From Paracentrotus lividus (Eukaryota > Echinodermata > Echinoidea > Camarodonta > Echinidae), in contig CALNVZ010003434.1 in NCBI GenBank assembly GCA_940671915.1, positions 695,373-759,372 on the forward strand: DNA of 64,000 nt, given 5' to 3'. The notes beneath the pieces are model-generated. The model saw only the letters and a program-made list of their open reading frames with translations. It made no database searches and had not been told where the DNA came from. Both the position numbers and the translations under genes were made by a program. Of this stretch, positions 46,163 to 60,600 are shown piece after piece (within the stretch, counting starts at the first letter, position 1; every line of letters begins with the position of its first letter).

Positions 46163-46684
46163 TACAAACAGGTGAAAAACTTGTACTTTAAAACAAAATT
46201 TAAAAATAAGTGTACACCGCTAATTTTGTCTTTGATTTAGAAAAGAAACCATAATACATCTATATATAGATATTTATGCATTTTATGCATAAAAAGCTGA
46301 AAAGTAAGCCTTTATTTTTGTCAACATTGCTAGTACCCCCAGGAATAAACAGTGCATATTCACACATTTTAAAGGTTTAGCAATATAAAATGAAATCATA
46401 TTTTTGTGAAAACTTAATGCACATATAATTTTGATGATAACGCATATGCAATGCTAAGTATGAATAAAACTTCAACAACTTTGAAATAAATGTTTTTGAT
46501 CAAATCAAAGAGACATTCACCATGTCTAAAGTCCCTTGTAAATGAAAAGGTAATATCTATGTGACATATTCCCTTCTTCTTGGTAACTTGGCAGACAACA
46601 ATTTTCTACAATACATACTTTCTTGCAGAGATCAAAATCTAATCAATTCATTCTTTCAATTTTCACATCGTCAATGGAATTCCT

Positions 46685-46973
46685 TTAACCCTTTAGCACC
46701 GAAACCGCCCGATACCGCCCTTCAGCTTACTCACTAAATCGCCCCAAACCGCTCCTGTTTTATACACCGTATGAATAATATCAAAAATATGTGATAAAAT
46801 ATGTCCATATTTCTTGTGCATTACCCATTGGATGTGTGCTGTCAGATTATGCACAAAAACGTATGTTTTACCAGTATTTCTTATTCAAACAGCCTGATGC
46901 AAACGCATCAAACACTTTCCATTAGGGAGTAAACTGACACTTTTCACACAGTCTCTAGGTGCTGAAGGGTTAA
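46685..46973. mobile_element. piggyBac-type MITE (TTAA target site)
   Basis: 289 bp bounded by TTAA at both ends. TIRs are CCCTTTAGCACC at the left and GGTGCTGAAGGG at the right (one mismatch). Exact TTAA duplication with C-rich TIR starts is the piggyBac pattern. No coding sequence. Confidence 0.75.
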
Positions 46974-48276
46974 AGAGACGACAATGTAACTGAATTTAGA
47001 ATTTAGGATGAATATTACCCACATAATTGAATTTTAGCATACTCATGCTCTGCTTCCAGTATCGGTAAAGTTGAACATTAAAATATTTGAAAAATCCTAA
47101 CAAAATGAATTAAGAGACTGTTCAATGAACAGACTTGCTGTAAAGGATTTTAAAACAAGCAATATTGTCATAAATTATAAATAATCATATGAATAATTTC
47201 ATGAAATTTTGAACACCAAATTGAAAATGGGTGAAAATAAAGTTTTCTTTTGAAGTAGCTCATAAAAACCCCTTCTCATATTCGCAAATAAAGAATACAA
47301 ATTCATATTACACAATACTGAAAACAATAACTGATTGTAAGGGGATTTAAAAAAAAAAATCATAAACTTGGAGACCTTTTAATTTCTTTTCATAAACTTA
47401 AAGACTTTTTTTTTCTAAATTACTTTCATAAAATTTGAGACTTTTTTGATACGCTGGTTATAAACTTGTTACTATTTCACTGGTTCAAACAACCATTGTA
47501 CTGTATGATACACATTACAGAACTACATGTATAGTTAGGTTTTCTCCATTTCCAATTCCAATACAAAAGCTCAAGATTGGCTTGAACAGACAGTTCCAAG
47601 AGCTGCAAGATGTAATAATGATATGATAGAAACATAATAATTAAACATATATATGGTTATAGGCCTTTCAATACAACAATATACTTGCATGTCATAGTGT
47701 TTGATCCACTGTTGTGTATGGTCACACTAATGTCCCCAATTACAATTAGGAATTTCATAATCTACCTTCTTGATATTTTTTTTTTAGTTTGACTGAATTT
47801 TGGCACTATGTAGAAATTGAGCATGCTGAAATCACGCTAGATTTTTTTTTTTAAATATGAGGTTAGGGTGTAGGATTGAGAGAAACTTGTGCCCAAATTT
47901 GGCTGACCAATCACTTTATCTCTTGGCCTGCAACGGTTGACTTTTTTTCACAATTGTACAAATTAGCTTTACAGTCATAATAATTCACACTTTGATGCTG
48001 ATATCTGAAGAATTTTGAAAGCAGATTCTTGTATCATTTTCACATTAATTAATTTTTTTTGAATATCATGTTAAACATCTATTTAAAAAAAAAGGGGGGG
48101 ATTTGCTTTTCTTGTGCTACAAATTAAACGGGTAGATAAAGCCTGGTTAAAGCCCAATAGAGATATTACCAACATGCTTCTGATAAGAACTTAGAAATAA
48201 TTAAAGTAATGACATATTGTCTAATCTATTAAGAATTCAAAATACTAAGATTGAGTGTCTTTCTGGATGTCCACAA
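46974..48276. other. Intergenic AT-rich sequence
   Basis: No gene, repeat or structured signal recognised. Confidence 0.5.
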
Positions 48277-48699
48277 TACACAGTCAAACTTGTCTTACTG
48301 GCTTCCAGAACCTGTCTATGAAGGACACCTAGGGGCGATTCACCAACAGCTAAAATAAATCTGAACTTGATTATAACGTCAACAATCAATAACATCATTT
48401 GCGTGCAAACCCATTATGCTCATTCAACAAGCTTTGGCAAAATTTTAGGCTAATAAATTTTTCTGAATGGTTGATTAACTGCGCATATGAATAGGCATGT
48501 ATCAAAAATTGAAATCAATCCTAGGCTAAAAGCGATTTCATGAACCAGTAAGTTTGGAATGACTTTACGCTGGGACTGATGTTAATTCCAAAAATTGTTT
48601 TAAGGAACAATATCAATCCCACTTAGTAAATCACCCGTCTTCAGGGGTTACCTTTTATGTATCCCTTTGGTGGTCTTAAAGGACAGATTTGACTATGTA
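48277..48699. mobile_element. MITE with TACACAGTCAAACTTGTC termini
   Basis: Left TACACAGTCAAACTTGTC and right GACAGATTTGACTATGTA are inverted repeats with a few mismatches, followed inward by paired blocks (AAGGACACCTAGGGG / CCCTTTGGTGGTCTT, GCGATTCACC / ATCACCCGTC). TA at both ends suggests a mariner-like nonautonomous element, about 423 bp. Confidence 0.6.
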
Positions 48700-51283
48700 C
48701 ACACGGATTAGGATGTAATATAAATATGGAACAAAAATGCATTTGACCAGCTGAAATGTAAAGTTTAGTTAAATGTTTACTTTTCTACATGACCATTCCA
48801 CACGCTACATTACACTAAAGTTATATAAAATGATACCACTTTTAAAGGTTCATGTATCAAACAGTCATTAACTACATATATTACCTTTATATGCAACTAC
48901 ATAGAGACAAATTTAGAGCAAAACATTTATCTTAAACCCAAAGTGCATTATCTTAAAGAAAGTTTTATTAATTACAAATTCCTTTTTTTTTTAAATAAAC
49001 ATTCGGTTATAATATTTCAGATTTATCTTAAATGATAATTTAATGATGATGATGGAAACAATAGTGGCATTTTGTTGGCAATAAAAACTATCTGTTGCTA
49101 TGAAACTACAACTGAATTATCATTAACACTTAGTTAAGCCTATATAAACAGTTCTCTCCCGGATAAGTAATTTAGCAAATTAAATGTAGATGACCAAAAT
49201 AAAACAATCATAAACCTTTAGGTAATGACTATCACAATTAACTATTTGTAATTCACAATATGGATATTCTTTCTATCTTTACCTAAAATATCATACTCAG
49301 AAATCTACATCTACTTGCCATGCCTTATAAATATAAAGCAATTTGTCAATGCTTTAGTACTCCTTTCATTTTCTCATTTGCTGAGATTTAAGTTCCTAAT
49401 GATGTAAATGATAAGCATTAATATAATGCCATCAAAGAAAAGGCACTTCCAATCCACATAAAATGCAGCTTAATATCTACTTTCAACTGCTGGCATTAAC
49501 TTTAAGTGATGATTTCTTTTGTGCATGTAGCACTGTTCTATTATTATATATATATTTTTTTTAAATCTAATTTTGACATTCAATAATTTTATTGTATTCA
49601 CATCAGTTTTGACATTTTTATCATTCCTCCTTAGGGGAATATTTGAGGGAGAATGCTCATTTATATTAGCAATTGCTTTATGAAAACAGTTTTTGTCAAT
49701 TAAGAACGCAATCTTTGTCAATTAATAACGCAATCAAATTGGTAGTGCCTGAATATTAAATACTAGGAACAATTGTATTGAGGCTGGTCACCCATATTAG
49801 AAACCATAAGATAGGTCATGAATTGCTGAAACAATTTTTGTATTTATGTGTTTTCCTCTGATTCAGTAATAAATGCAGAAGCATAATATATTTTAAACTT
49901 TCAAAGTAAATTATATATATGCATATATATTAATATATTTGGAGTATTTACACACACTTAATACTTTTTAAGCTTTAAGTGCAGGAGGAATATGGGAAAA
50001 GTGCTGCATACACTAGACAATTTTGGCTCATTACAGTAAACCAACTTGCATGACTTTCACAGATCTCAAAAGCTACATATTTATTCTGTATGTAACGTTC
50101 ATATTGTGTTATCAGAGCCAAAAGGGGATTGACTTGTATCCTTAGAAGATTCAGTAACAATGAATGAGATTCCAATTATAGTTTATTGATTATGCTCATA
50201 CGCCATCATGATACAAACCATGTAGGCTAGTCAGGAATCCTTTGCAATTTACAAGCCAATTGCTTGCCTTACTACCAAGATATCTATGATTTCAAATTAA
50301 AATTTGGAAAACCGTGACTGCTCAACCTTTTCAGCGTGAAACAGTCAGCATACCTTCCTAAGTGGCGCAGAACGTACTGTGCATTCTTTACTACGAAACT
50401 TGCCCACCCATGATTGTACTGTTCACTGTTGCTCATGTCAGAGAGGTAAAAAATTTGATCAGGCAGAGCAGTACGCTTAGCCTCATTTGTTTCACTGTAT
50501 ACGACAGTAAATGATTTGATTGCTCTGAAGATTTCAGTAGCTTTTAATTAAGGTCAGGGCAATAGAATTTTACTAATTTTAGTCCGTTCCACATTTGTTT
50601 TATGAAATTGAATACAGTTACAAGATCTCATTAATCACAGCATTAACCCCCTCTTGGCTCTCAACACATATGGAATTATACTAGCTGAAAAAGAGAGTAT
50701 ATTCTTTAAATACAATGTCATGAAAAATCAAAGAATTGTTTATTTGGGGTAAAAAGCCTTCCCTTTCCAACTCTTCAAGAACATGCCTGGTTTTCACCCA
50801 CTTCATGAAATACCTCGTCACCACTCTTTCGCCTTAGAAGCTGTTACTAAGAGGACTCCCCTCTGATGCAACAATGGAACAATCCAGTCTTGCATTCACT
50901 CACCGGCGCTTCCACCTTATATCATTCCATTCTTATACTCAGTATGGTCAATGGTGTGGAAGACAGGGAGCGGAAGGGGTCCACATGATCCAGAACTTCA
51001 GCCCAATCTGCTAACCCTAATACTTCATTGGAAATTCATACTTATATAATGTTTCTAAGATAGAATTTATGCAAATAAGGAGCAAAAGAGGAGGGTAGTA
51101 TACGTTTATAACGAACACTTGACATCTTACCCTATATTCCCTATAGAAAATGCACTTGCCATATAACAACTTTGATAATTCTCTTCCATCTCTGATAAAC
51201 ATCTGAATAACATATTGCATCCCAGGAGAATAGCAAAAAGCAAACATTCCTGACTACCTAAGAGGTCAAAGGTCACAGACTCA
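48700..51283 (-). other. Downstream flank / possible 3' UTR of the MTMR gene
   Basis: AT-rich and noncoding. About 50220-50555 is a diverged copy of the MITE at 22852-23292 (shared AATTGCTTGCCTTACT-like core and TTTCAGTAGCTTTTAA end). Candidate minus-strand AATAAA signals are at 50739-50744 and 50182-50187, without further support. Confidence 0.4.
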
Positions 51284-51467
51284 TCAACCATCGCGTACGG
51301 TGCCCATCTGTCTGCTGCCCTCTAGGGCATGCTCATGTCTGTGAAGTGCATCGACCTCTAGGCGTTGGTGACATGCCTGGCAGACCCTCTGGGGTTGATA
51401 GAGCTGCTCCCGAGGGATCGCTATGAAGAAGTTGCTACACGTCCCACAGAATATCTGACCACAGTTC
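51284..51467 (-). CDS. mtmr3/4: mtmr last exon, second half of FYVE finger
   Basis: Encodes NCGQIFCGTCSNFFIAIPRE, then QPQRVCQACHQRLE and a 25-residue tail ending MGTVRDG with a TGA stop (51286-51284). RVC motif and the final Zn ligands. Confidence 0.96.
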
Positions 51468-54400
51468 CTACCAATCAAAGAGAAGAAAATGAAATAAAGG
51501 TGATTTGAAAACTTAAGATAAATCCTCAGGAACGTTCGAAAAGTTACAAATGACTTTAGGAATGAATGGTACATGTTCTTGGGTGCTGTTCTAATCACAA
51601 TCTTAATCATCTAGCACACCAACTGATCACTAGTTGCTCATTAAGTTGTTCGTAGCTTACAAACTTCGTGAAACAACCCCCAGGTAACAAAATCTGATAA
51701 GCATGTTCATTTTATGCATGGTTATGGTGCTACACTTAGGCCTGCATCATATGTGTTGGGTTCTCTTAGGAGATTATCAAAGGCGAAAAACTAGAGGTTC
51801 TTTGACCAACGTGAAGTTGGGCTTTCTTGTAAATGGTTCATATTATACAATGGTTCTGAAATTTCCTTGAGAATCATTTCTCATCTCCATAAACCTTTGT
51901 AGTAAATTCTTTGTATGCTGTGAAACCTGCAAATAAAGTTGACTTTATAGGCAGATTGTCTTAATATTTTTTCCACAATGCCATTCCAAGGGGAAGACAA
52001 GAATGTGGTCTCCATCTACATATGATACATGTTTAAATGGTGAACATAGGCCCTAAGCTAAGGGAAACAAAGGATGTGGTCTTTCCATACAGGTGTTTAG
52101 ATTATCATGTATGGCTGTATCTACTGGCAGTGGTGCGTTCTGGCTACGAGTTTGAATCATATCCATGTACATTTTTAAACCAAAAACTGTTTTAATTGTG
52201 AACATGGCTCAAAGGGAAACAAATGATGCAGTCTTTCCATACATGTTGTAGCTCTGCTCATCGTGTACCTACCGGCAGTGGTGCTTTCTGACGACAAGGT
52301 TGAATTTGCTATTGCACAATGAGCAGTGGCTGACTGCATGGTCTGGTATCCAGAGAACTCTATTTGTATCTCCCTCATCAATCTGTTCCCAGGACACGTC
52401 TGATCTGATAGAGTTACAGCGTGAATGGTTACGTTGCTCAACATCCTCAGGGTTCAGGAAATCACAGTTCTGAAGAAATTACCAAGAAATGTACAAGGCT
52501 ATAAATAACAAGTTTTTGAGCTGGTAAAATAATACATAAACCTTTCATGTAGCTGTTTATTCCACATGATAAAATTATACATGTAGCTTTAAAAAATTGA
52601 AACAGTTTTAGTCAGTGCCTGGATCTGAACTGGATGAACACACCCCTAACACATATCCTTCAGTAGCAGATCCAGGATTTTAAAAAAGACAGGGCGCCAG
52701 GCACAAAAAGGGGGTCAGCCACCAAAATTTTAGAATTTTAACGTGTTGAGTCAATGAGTGGTTTTCAGATTATGGGGGGGGGGGGGGTCCCCTGTGCCCC
52801 CATCTGGATCTGCCACTGTCCTTTTACAGGAAAGGACCAAGAAATTGTCAACATTTCTATGTGAGATGGCTATCAATGCCTTAAGATTCTCTGCCATACG
52901 ATACAATTTAAAAGACTCCCATGTACAAAATCCTCAAGTTCAGATGATAAAACACCAGCTATGCTGACTGGACCAATACCAAATCAACAAGATTCCAAGA
53001 GAAAATAAAAATATTATCTAATATTATGGCACTGGGTCTGGGGTTTGACACTGGTTTTAAACAGTAGGAAGATGAGTATGGTAGCATGCTTTTTAAATGC
53101 TTACCTCTAACTCATCCAATGCACAAGCCAGACTGGGGCTGCATTCTTCATTGGCCACCCTGAGTCTTTCAATGATAGCGAGTAAGATCTGCTCCCTCTG
53201 TCTCATCACCTCCACTTTCTCCTGCTGATCCTGCAGGATCCCCAGCATCCTGCGCTGCCTGGGATCCTTGATACATGTCAACCCATCCATGTCCAGGTGA
53301 CGACCAAGCTTCAACTGCCTCTGGGAATCCCCAAAGACATCCCCTCCCATCGTGTCCAAGCCGTTGCCATTGCTGCAGCTGGATGTCCGGCTTAGGCATG
53401 TGGAGAAAGATGGCTCTGACCCTAGTGCCGCTGTCTGCGGGATGTGGTTACTGTGTCCATTTGAAAGGTTACCCCCTAAGGAGGTTAATTTGCTAAGGTG
53501 TTTGGCTAGAGGTGTAAGGTCACCGTCGTCCACAGATGGCAAGTACGGAATGTGAGGTGCGGACTGGAGAGGTACACTTGAAAATTTCTTTACCGGGTAC
53601 CCAACATGAGAATTACTAATATCGCTGGTGCTGGTACTGATACTACTAGAGGTCTGCATCAGCAATCCTTTCATCAGAGCTGCATGTCCATTTAACATAT
53701 CTCTATTTGAGGTCATACCCCCATTTAATTCAAGCGGAGAGTTATCAATTCCATTACAATCAGCTGGACCCATTAGAATCTTTGGATTTTCTGTTCTCCT
53801 ATGTGCAGGAGAAGAGTCTTCAGTCACAGTTTCTGTTGAACTCTCCATATGCAAGTCTACCATACGCTTTGTTCTCCCAGACTTTCTAGGTGTTGAGCAC
53901 ATGGGACTTCCTTCCAGAGTCTCTTCCTCTAAATCCTCACCAGTATGACCATTAGTCATGCCATTGCTCAACCTGACATCATGGCCATTAGAGATCTGGA
54001 CGTCATTGGTTTCCTGCTGTTCACATTCTTGTGAGGAACCATCAACACCATTGGTCAGTGGCGCTTCTGAGCGACTACTCTTTTCTTCTCCTCCAAGACC
54101 ATTTGGAAGTCCTTCCTCTCCCTCTTCATTTCCACTATCATCTTCATCAGCATGGCCATTTACGATTGGTTCATCCTCGTCCTCTTTTGAATCCAGTTCT
54201 TCCCTATCTAGTGGCAGCGGTGGGATCATGCGATTCTTTGGTGACGTCCCAAGAGTCGACTCCATCTTCAGGTCACTCAGGTTGGGATCACTTGAAGTCC
54301 TTGTCAACCCTTGCGTGTCACCTCCTATGTTAGCCCTATTGGGTTCCTCTTCGCTTGCCGACTTGTGGATATTGTCAAAGGACCTAGTTCTTGAGAGTTT

Positions 54401-54620
54401 GGGGCTTTCTGCAGGGTTGACACCTGACTGGGATGCTTGTTGGACAGGAGTGGGACCTGAATCCTCGCAGATACTGTGAGATGTCTCTGATAGGTACACT
54501 GCAATCCACAGGTCAAGTTCCCTGATGTTACAAGTAGGGTACAATACCTGTCAATGAAACAAATGAATAAAGGAAATTTTTTATGTACATGTAGCAAACA
54601 TTAAATGAAATAATCAGTTA

Positions 54621-54669
<49 letters not shown>

Positions 54670-57600
54670 CTTGATGTCCATGGTATAAATTGCACTTCAC
54701 ATAACTTCTATCATAAAAAAAAGTTAAAAGTTTTGCCCTCACAACATTACATTCTATCATGGTCGCTTTCACTCATAAAAGAATGATGATAGGCATATAT
54801 ACATAGATATAGACATAGATATTAAGAGTAGACAACCATGTCCAGAAGTACCTACAATAAAGACACAAGATTTAAATATTCTTAACCTTTCATTCCCCTT
54901 AAAAACTAGACATCAATCATTTTAAATCATTTGCTGGCTATTATATTGAACTGAAACAAAAAATTGGAAAATCGTTTTTCCATTTTCTTTTTTGACTGAC
55001 CTTGTCTGTCTTAGGATCATACAAAAAGTTCTTGTATTTGCTGCCCTCTACGACGATGAGAGACCAGACAGAGCAGGTCCGCTCTTTGACGGAGTTCTTG
55101 AGCCGAGCTTTGAGGCTGTTGCAAAGGAATGTCCCAAACAGGCAAGAATATGTATGCTGTACAAGTTTCACCTGTAAAGAAATATAAAGTGCAATGATGT
55201 GGTTTTAATTTCAAAAGATGAGGATACTGAAAGAATGTTTGGGGAATAAGAGTTCTTCAGCACATCAAACTGAAGAGACAAATTTCTTATCTCATCTTGT
55301 AAAAAGGTTGTGATAGGTTAAAATATGACACTTTTGAAATATAAGAATTCCCCTCTAAATCTTATAAAAACAAGATGAATCCTCGACGTGCGGTTGAAAT
55401 ATATGCCTCCGCCATTGCCAGATCAGAAAAATATCGCACATTCATCAATTCATTTTGCTTTAGAGAAAGACATTTTTGACCTTGAACTTTGACCTTGTGA
55501 CCCCAAACCTAATCAGACCATATTCCTCTGGTCATAGATACTAACCTTAAATTTGAAGTTTTCATGTTAATTGGTTCACGAGATATCGCGAACTCATTAC
55601 ATAGAATTTCACTATTTGACCTCCGTGACCTTGACCTTTGACCTACATACTCCAAAATCTAATCAGATCATCTTCCTATGACGCTACATACTACACCTAA
55701 GCTTGAAGCTAATATCTTAAATGGTTCTTGAGATATTGCGATAATGAACTCAAAACATAGAATTTCACTATTTTTTAACCTGTGACCTTGACCTTTGACC
55801 TACATACTCCAAAATCTAATCAGATCATCTTCCTATGGCGGTACATAACTATCCCCAAGTTTAAAGTTGATATCTCAAGCGGTTCTTGAGATATCACGAT
55901 AACGAGCAAGCGGGACGTACAGACTGACGGACGTACGGACGAACGGACAACCCGAAAACATGATGCCTCCGGCACCACCTTCGGTGGCGGAGGCATAAAA
56001 AGGTCTACAGATAGATATGCAATGGGTCCTTTCCTATCCCATTTACACAAAGAAAAATAAACAATTTATTCAAAGTATGAAGAATGGAGAAGAATATACC
56101 CCTTAGTCTCACCACAAATATCTTCATATGATCCCTCTCTTTCTACCCTCCTCCCTCTGATATTCACTCTTACGATTCCATGCAAAATTCAGTCAAGGTA
56201 TAAAAGTAATGTCTAAGTTCTCTCTTTTTTACTCTCAATTTCCTTCTCATAGGAAATCCAACTTTTCCTCTCCTGAGCTCTGTATCACAAAAGTTTGCAA
56301 TCAATCTCAAAATGGGAACAGCCAATCATGATCAATGTTACATGCACCTTTTGTTAAAAATACTGATCAATAGCCAATTAGGTTTTTTCTTTCAATTTTG
56401 CAATTGATCGCAAAACTTTGGTGTTATGTGGCCCCCAAAATACACTTTAAAAAAATATAAAATACGGACTTACCAGGAATGTCTCGTTGAATTCAAATGC
56501 TGTAGGATACTGTTTAAGGAGCTGATGGATACAATCCAGCCATTGGAGGAATACTGGACATCTCTCATTGGCATCGTCTTGACCCGGTCGGTGACCACAC
56601 CGGTCAGCAAACTTGTGACCAAAATCCAGCCACTCACGCTGAACAAGAACTTGGAAACCCTTGAGGAATGAAACAGTCGAAGAACAGATGTAATATTTGT
56701 ACACAATTCTGTATATTTGAGGAGTTAGTTGATAATATTTCATTTTTAAGCATCGCCATAAGTCTTCTTTTTTTAAAGTTATTGGACAATTCTGTATGCA
56801 GCATTTAGTCAAAGGAACTAAATGTATCCTTTTTTTGACCAGTGTGATAATTCCTATCTTCTTTCTGGGAAGCTCATGTAGCGTCTTTAGCGGAGGAAAA
56901 TGTTGTCTTAATTAGTTGTCGCATGACAATGAACAGGATGTCTAAAGTAGAATCATCATCAATATGATTACCAGCATTATTGTCATTTTCACTATCAGCA
57001 TCATCACTGTCATCATCCTAATACTCAGCACCTGACTCCTTATCACAAACATGATCATCACTATCACAATTCTCTATTACTTTTACCATTATCATCATCA
57101 TCAGGCTGATCACTATCACCACACCTATCATCATTTTCATCATCACTATCACCAGCAAGATCTTTATCATCACTTTCACCAGCAACATCTTTATCATCAT
57201 CATCATCATCATCATCATAAATTTTATCATCATAATCAGCCTGATCACTATCACTACCAGGACCATTATCAATTCTATAATCATCATAATCACCATCACC
57301 ACTCTCCTCCTCTTCCTCCTGTCATCTTCATCATCACCACCATCATTACTATCTCAATTATCACTATCAACATTAGTATCATCACCTCCATCATCCTCGT
57401 CATAATCACTATCACTATCACCATCCTCATCATCGCCACCACCACCACCACCACCATACCTGCATAGTCCTGTAGTAAGGGTCAAGCATTATTTCAGCCA
57501 GAGCCACAATCTGCGGGGTCCTATCCCAGCCGTCTGAGCAGTGGACAATGACCGGCCTTGCCTCCTGGTCAACAGCAGTGACCACCTTCATGGCTGACTT

Positions 57601-60600
57601 GAGAAGCATGGACAGGTTCTGCAGCCATTTAGATGCCTCCAGGTTGGATAACCACCTATAAAATGAAAGGAGTTCTGGTAAAAACAGAATAATTTCTCTC
57701 ATGATAAAAGAAATTTACACCAAATGTTTTAAGACAGCAAGGATATCCATAGGGGAGAAAAAATGAATTCTAGCAACCTCTTCCATGAAGACATCAAAAG
57801 CAAGAAATACGTTATAGAAATCTTGGTAGAAATCAGGGGCCACTGAGCCCTGGGGGGGGGGGGTAGGGGGGGGGGGGGGGGGGGCAGGGGCTTCAGCCCC
57901 CCACTTTTTCACTTCAGCAATCGTGTACAAAAACGTAAAAAGGACCATAGATTTGTGATTTTTAGCCTGTTCAGCCCCCTAGCCCCTGCACTTTAGGCTT
58001 AGCACCTCCACTTTCAAAAACGCTCCGCGGACCCTGGAAATTGCATAAATATTGAAGTGATTAGCAAAGAGACATGAGACAAGAGACAAAGAGACTCCAG
58101 AAAGAAAAAAAAAACCAAAACAAAACTTAAATGGAATTTCCTTATTTTTCTCCTATTATAGCCCTTGCAAATGTTTACCTTAGATTACGTCATTGGTTCT
58201 CCTGTCATATTTTGGCATAAAATGTAGGTTAATAACGTCAATCTATCTTGAACCTGAGAACTTACTTGAAAATATGTCATTCTCCCTCAATTTTTTTAAA
58301 AATATAATGACTTATCAAAAGATAGAGTGTTACATGTAAATCTTCAATTGTAACCAAAAAAATATGAAGGAGATGAGTAAAAGAATCTTACGTGCTCTGA
58401 TCCAAACTGTTGTTGCTACATAGTGCATGGACAGCATTGAAACTCTTTCTGATCGTATGAATGTTGGCTAATCCCATGAATTCAATGTCACAGCAGGTAT
58501 AGTACTCTACAAGAAAAGAAGAATGTAAATAATCAACTATTGTACAAATAATGACGCCGTTGTACCATTGCGGTTTAGTTCAATTCAATAATGGTTGTAT
58601 TCCGATAAAGTTTAATATCTGTATTATGCAGAATTATACATGTACCTGTTACCATACAAGAATCAATGGTTTGAATCCACAACCATTTTTATATGAAGGT
58701 TTCTGTTAGAATTTTGTAATCTTGAACAAAAAATATTAATTTTCTACCCTGAAAAAAAAAAATATATATATATATATATATAATCAACTTCAATGCAATT
58801 TGATTTGATAAAAAAATCTATTGGATATATGACACAACATTTTTAAGTCTGCATATTTTCACAAGTTTGAACTTAGTGATAAAATTTGAAAGGTCATAAT
58901 TTTGGGATTTGCAATGTTTTCATTACTGCAATAGCCTTACATTGAAGTGGAGTGAAATAATCTCTTACACAGTGTTATATAAAATGGCAATGTTTTGTAT
59001 AGTTTGTATCGTACCTGGGTATTCACACCCACCACCCTTTGCTCTGTTTGCAAACGCTGCAGTATAGGATCTGGCATCAATGATGAGAATCGTCTTGGAT
59101 TGGGTGCTCCGATCAAAATCCCCTCTCCTTGTCTCATCTGAATTCAACACAGAGGATCACAGGTCGTTATCAATATCAGTTTTGTATTGATGTTATCAAT
59201 TGGTCAGTCGATAGATCAGTGGTCTCACAAGCAGGAGGCCAAAGTGCCATTTGGTAAGGCTCTAATAGTCATGATTAAGTCAAGGTAGAATTTAATGCCA
59301 TACGTTCTCTTGGTCACTATATACTTTATTCTTAACATTACACTTTAACATTAGTGATTATCTTACGAGTGAGTCCAGAAAAGAAAATCAAACATCTAAA
59401 CACGCAGGCAAATATTTAGTCAGTAACAACCATTCACTACGATTCATAATAGAAATAATCTTCATTTAATCAAATCCTTCTTCAACAGATAAACATGATA
59501 AAGCATTAAATGAACATACTGCAATGTTCATATTACGCCATTTCATGTTAATAGGAAATTCAACTTAAATACATTTAATATTCTTAAGAAGTATCATTTA
59601 AAACATTTATGCCAGTTGCATTTAGAGGTCTCATGCTTGAGTAAACATTTAAAAAATAACTGTTATGAACTGTGCATGCAATTAGCGGTAGACATCCTGA
59701 AACTTGCTTGTTTTTCTTGCCCAGATTATGAAAAATATGAAAACCAACATAAAATAATCTTTTGCTACATGTCTGTTTAAGAGACTTTGATATTATAGAT
59801 CAGCCATTATCCAAATTGTTTAAGATGAAATATCACAACAAGAAACCTTTCAATATTCATAAGGAGATTAGGTTTGACAAATAATGCATTGTCTCCCGAG
59901 AGTCGGATTAGCAGAGTGTAGAAGCCCTTCTGAGCATTATTAGCATACAATATCTATGATTTATAGATGTGTCAAAATTTGATCAAGCCACCATTTTTTA
60001 TTTAAGATGTGTGGTCAAGGTTGGAAATGTGAAGGTGTTCTGCGTTTGGTTTAGGGTAAGTGTGAGGATTAATGTTATGGTAAGGGGTTCGTCCATGGAG
60101 CAATTGTTTAGGGCATGTTGTAAAATCAATTAGGAATATAAAAATTCTTCACAACATAGACTTTATATAAAACAATTACTTTTTAACTACAACGTTCTTG
60201 AAAAGATTTTTATGGTGCTACTTTATTTTCCATTTAAATGCAAGAAATAGTCATAATCCCCTACAATTTTCCCAAAAGAGGCATCTTTGTTACTTTTCCT
60301 CTGCTTTTGAATGGAAAACAAGAAATAGTAGGAAATACAGACTGGGGAATAGACACAATAAAATATATATCCAACAAACCTTGCTCACCCGCAACCCCAT
60401 TCTGATCAGATCTGACATAGCCGTTGCTATGGCAACTCTTCTTGCTTCTCCTTGGGTCGTCTGTTGAGCAAGCATCCAAGATGGCCGCCATGATTCTTTC
60501 GTCTTCCTCGCTCCTCCATCCAAACCAACCAACAGAAGGCTGACTGCAACGTGCAATCACCGCTCCATTGCCCTTGTGCCTGAATATCACACAGATTTAT

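Noticed and set aside
53169-54479. Long frames on the plus strand and in other minus frames opposite the mtmr linker exon (e.g. 53958-54479)
   Set aside because: Antisense or out-of-frame shadows of a 1443-nt real exon; Ser/Pro-rich composition follows from the acidic, Ser-rich coding strand.
57018-57467. Open frames encoding poly-Met/Ile/Val and poly-His proteins
   Set aside because: Produced by the degenerate CAT/CAC tract inside an mtmr intron; no domain or codon signal.
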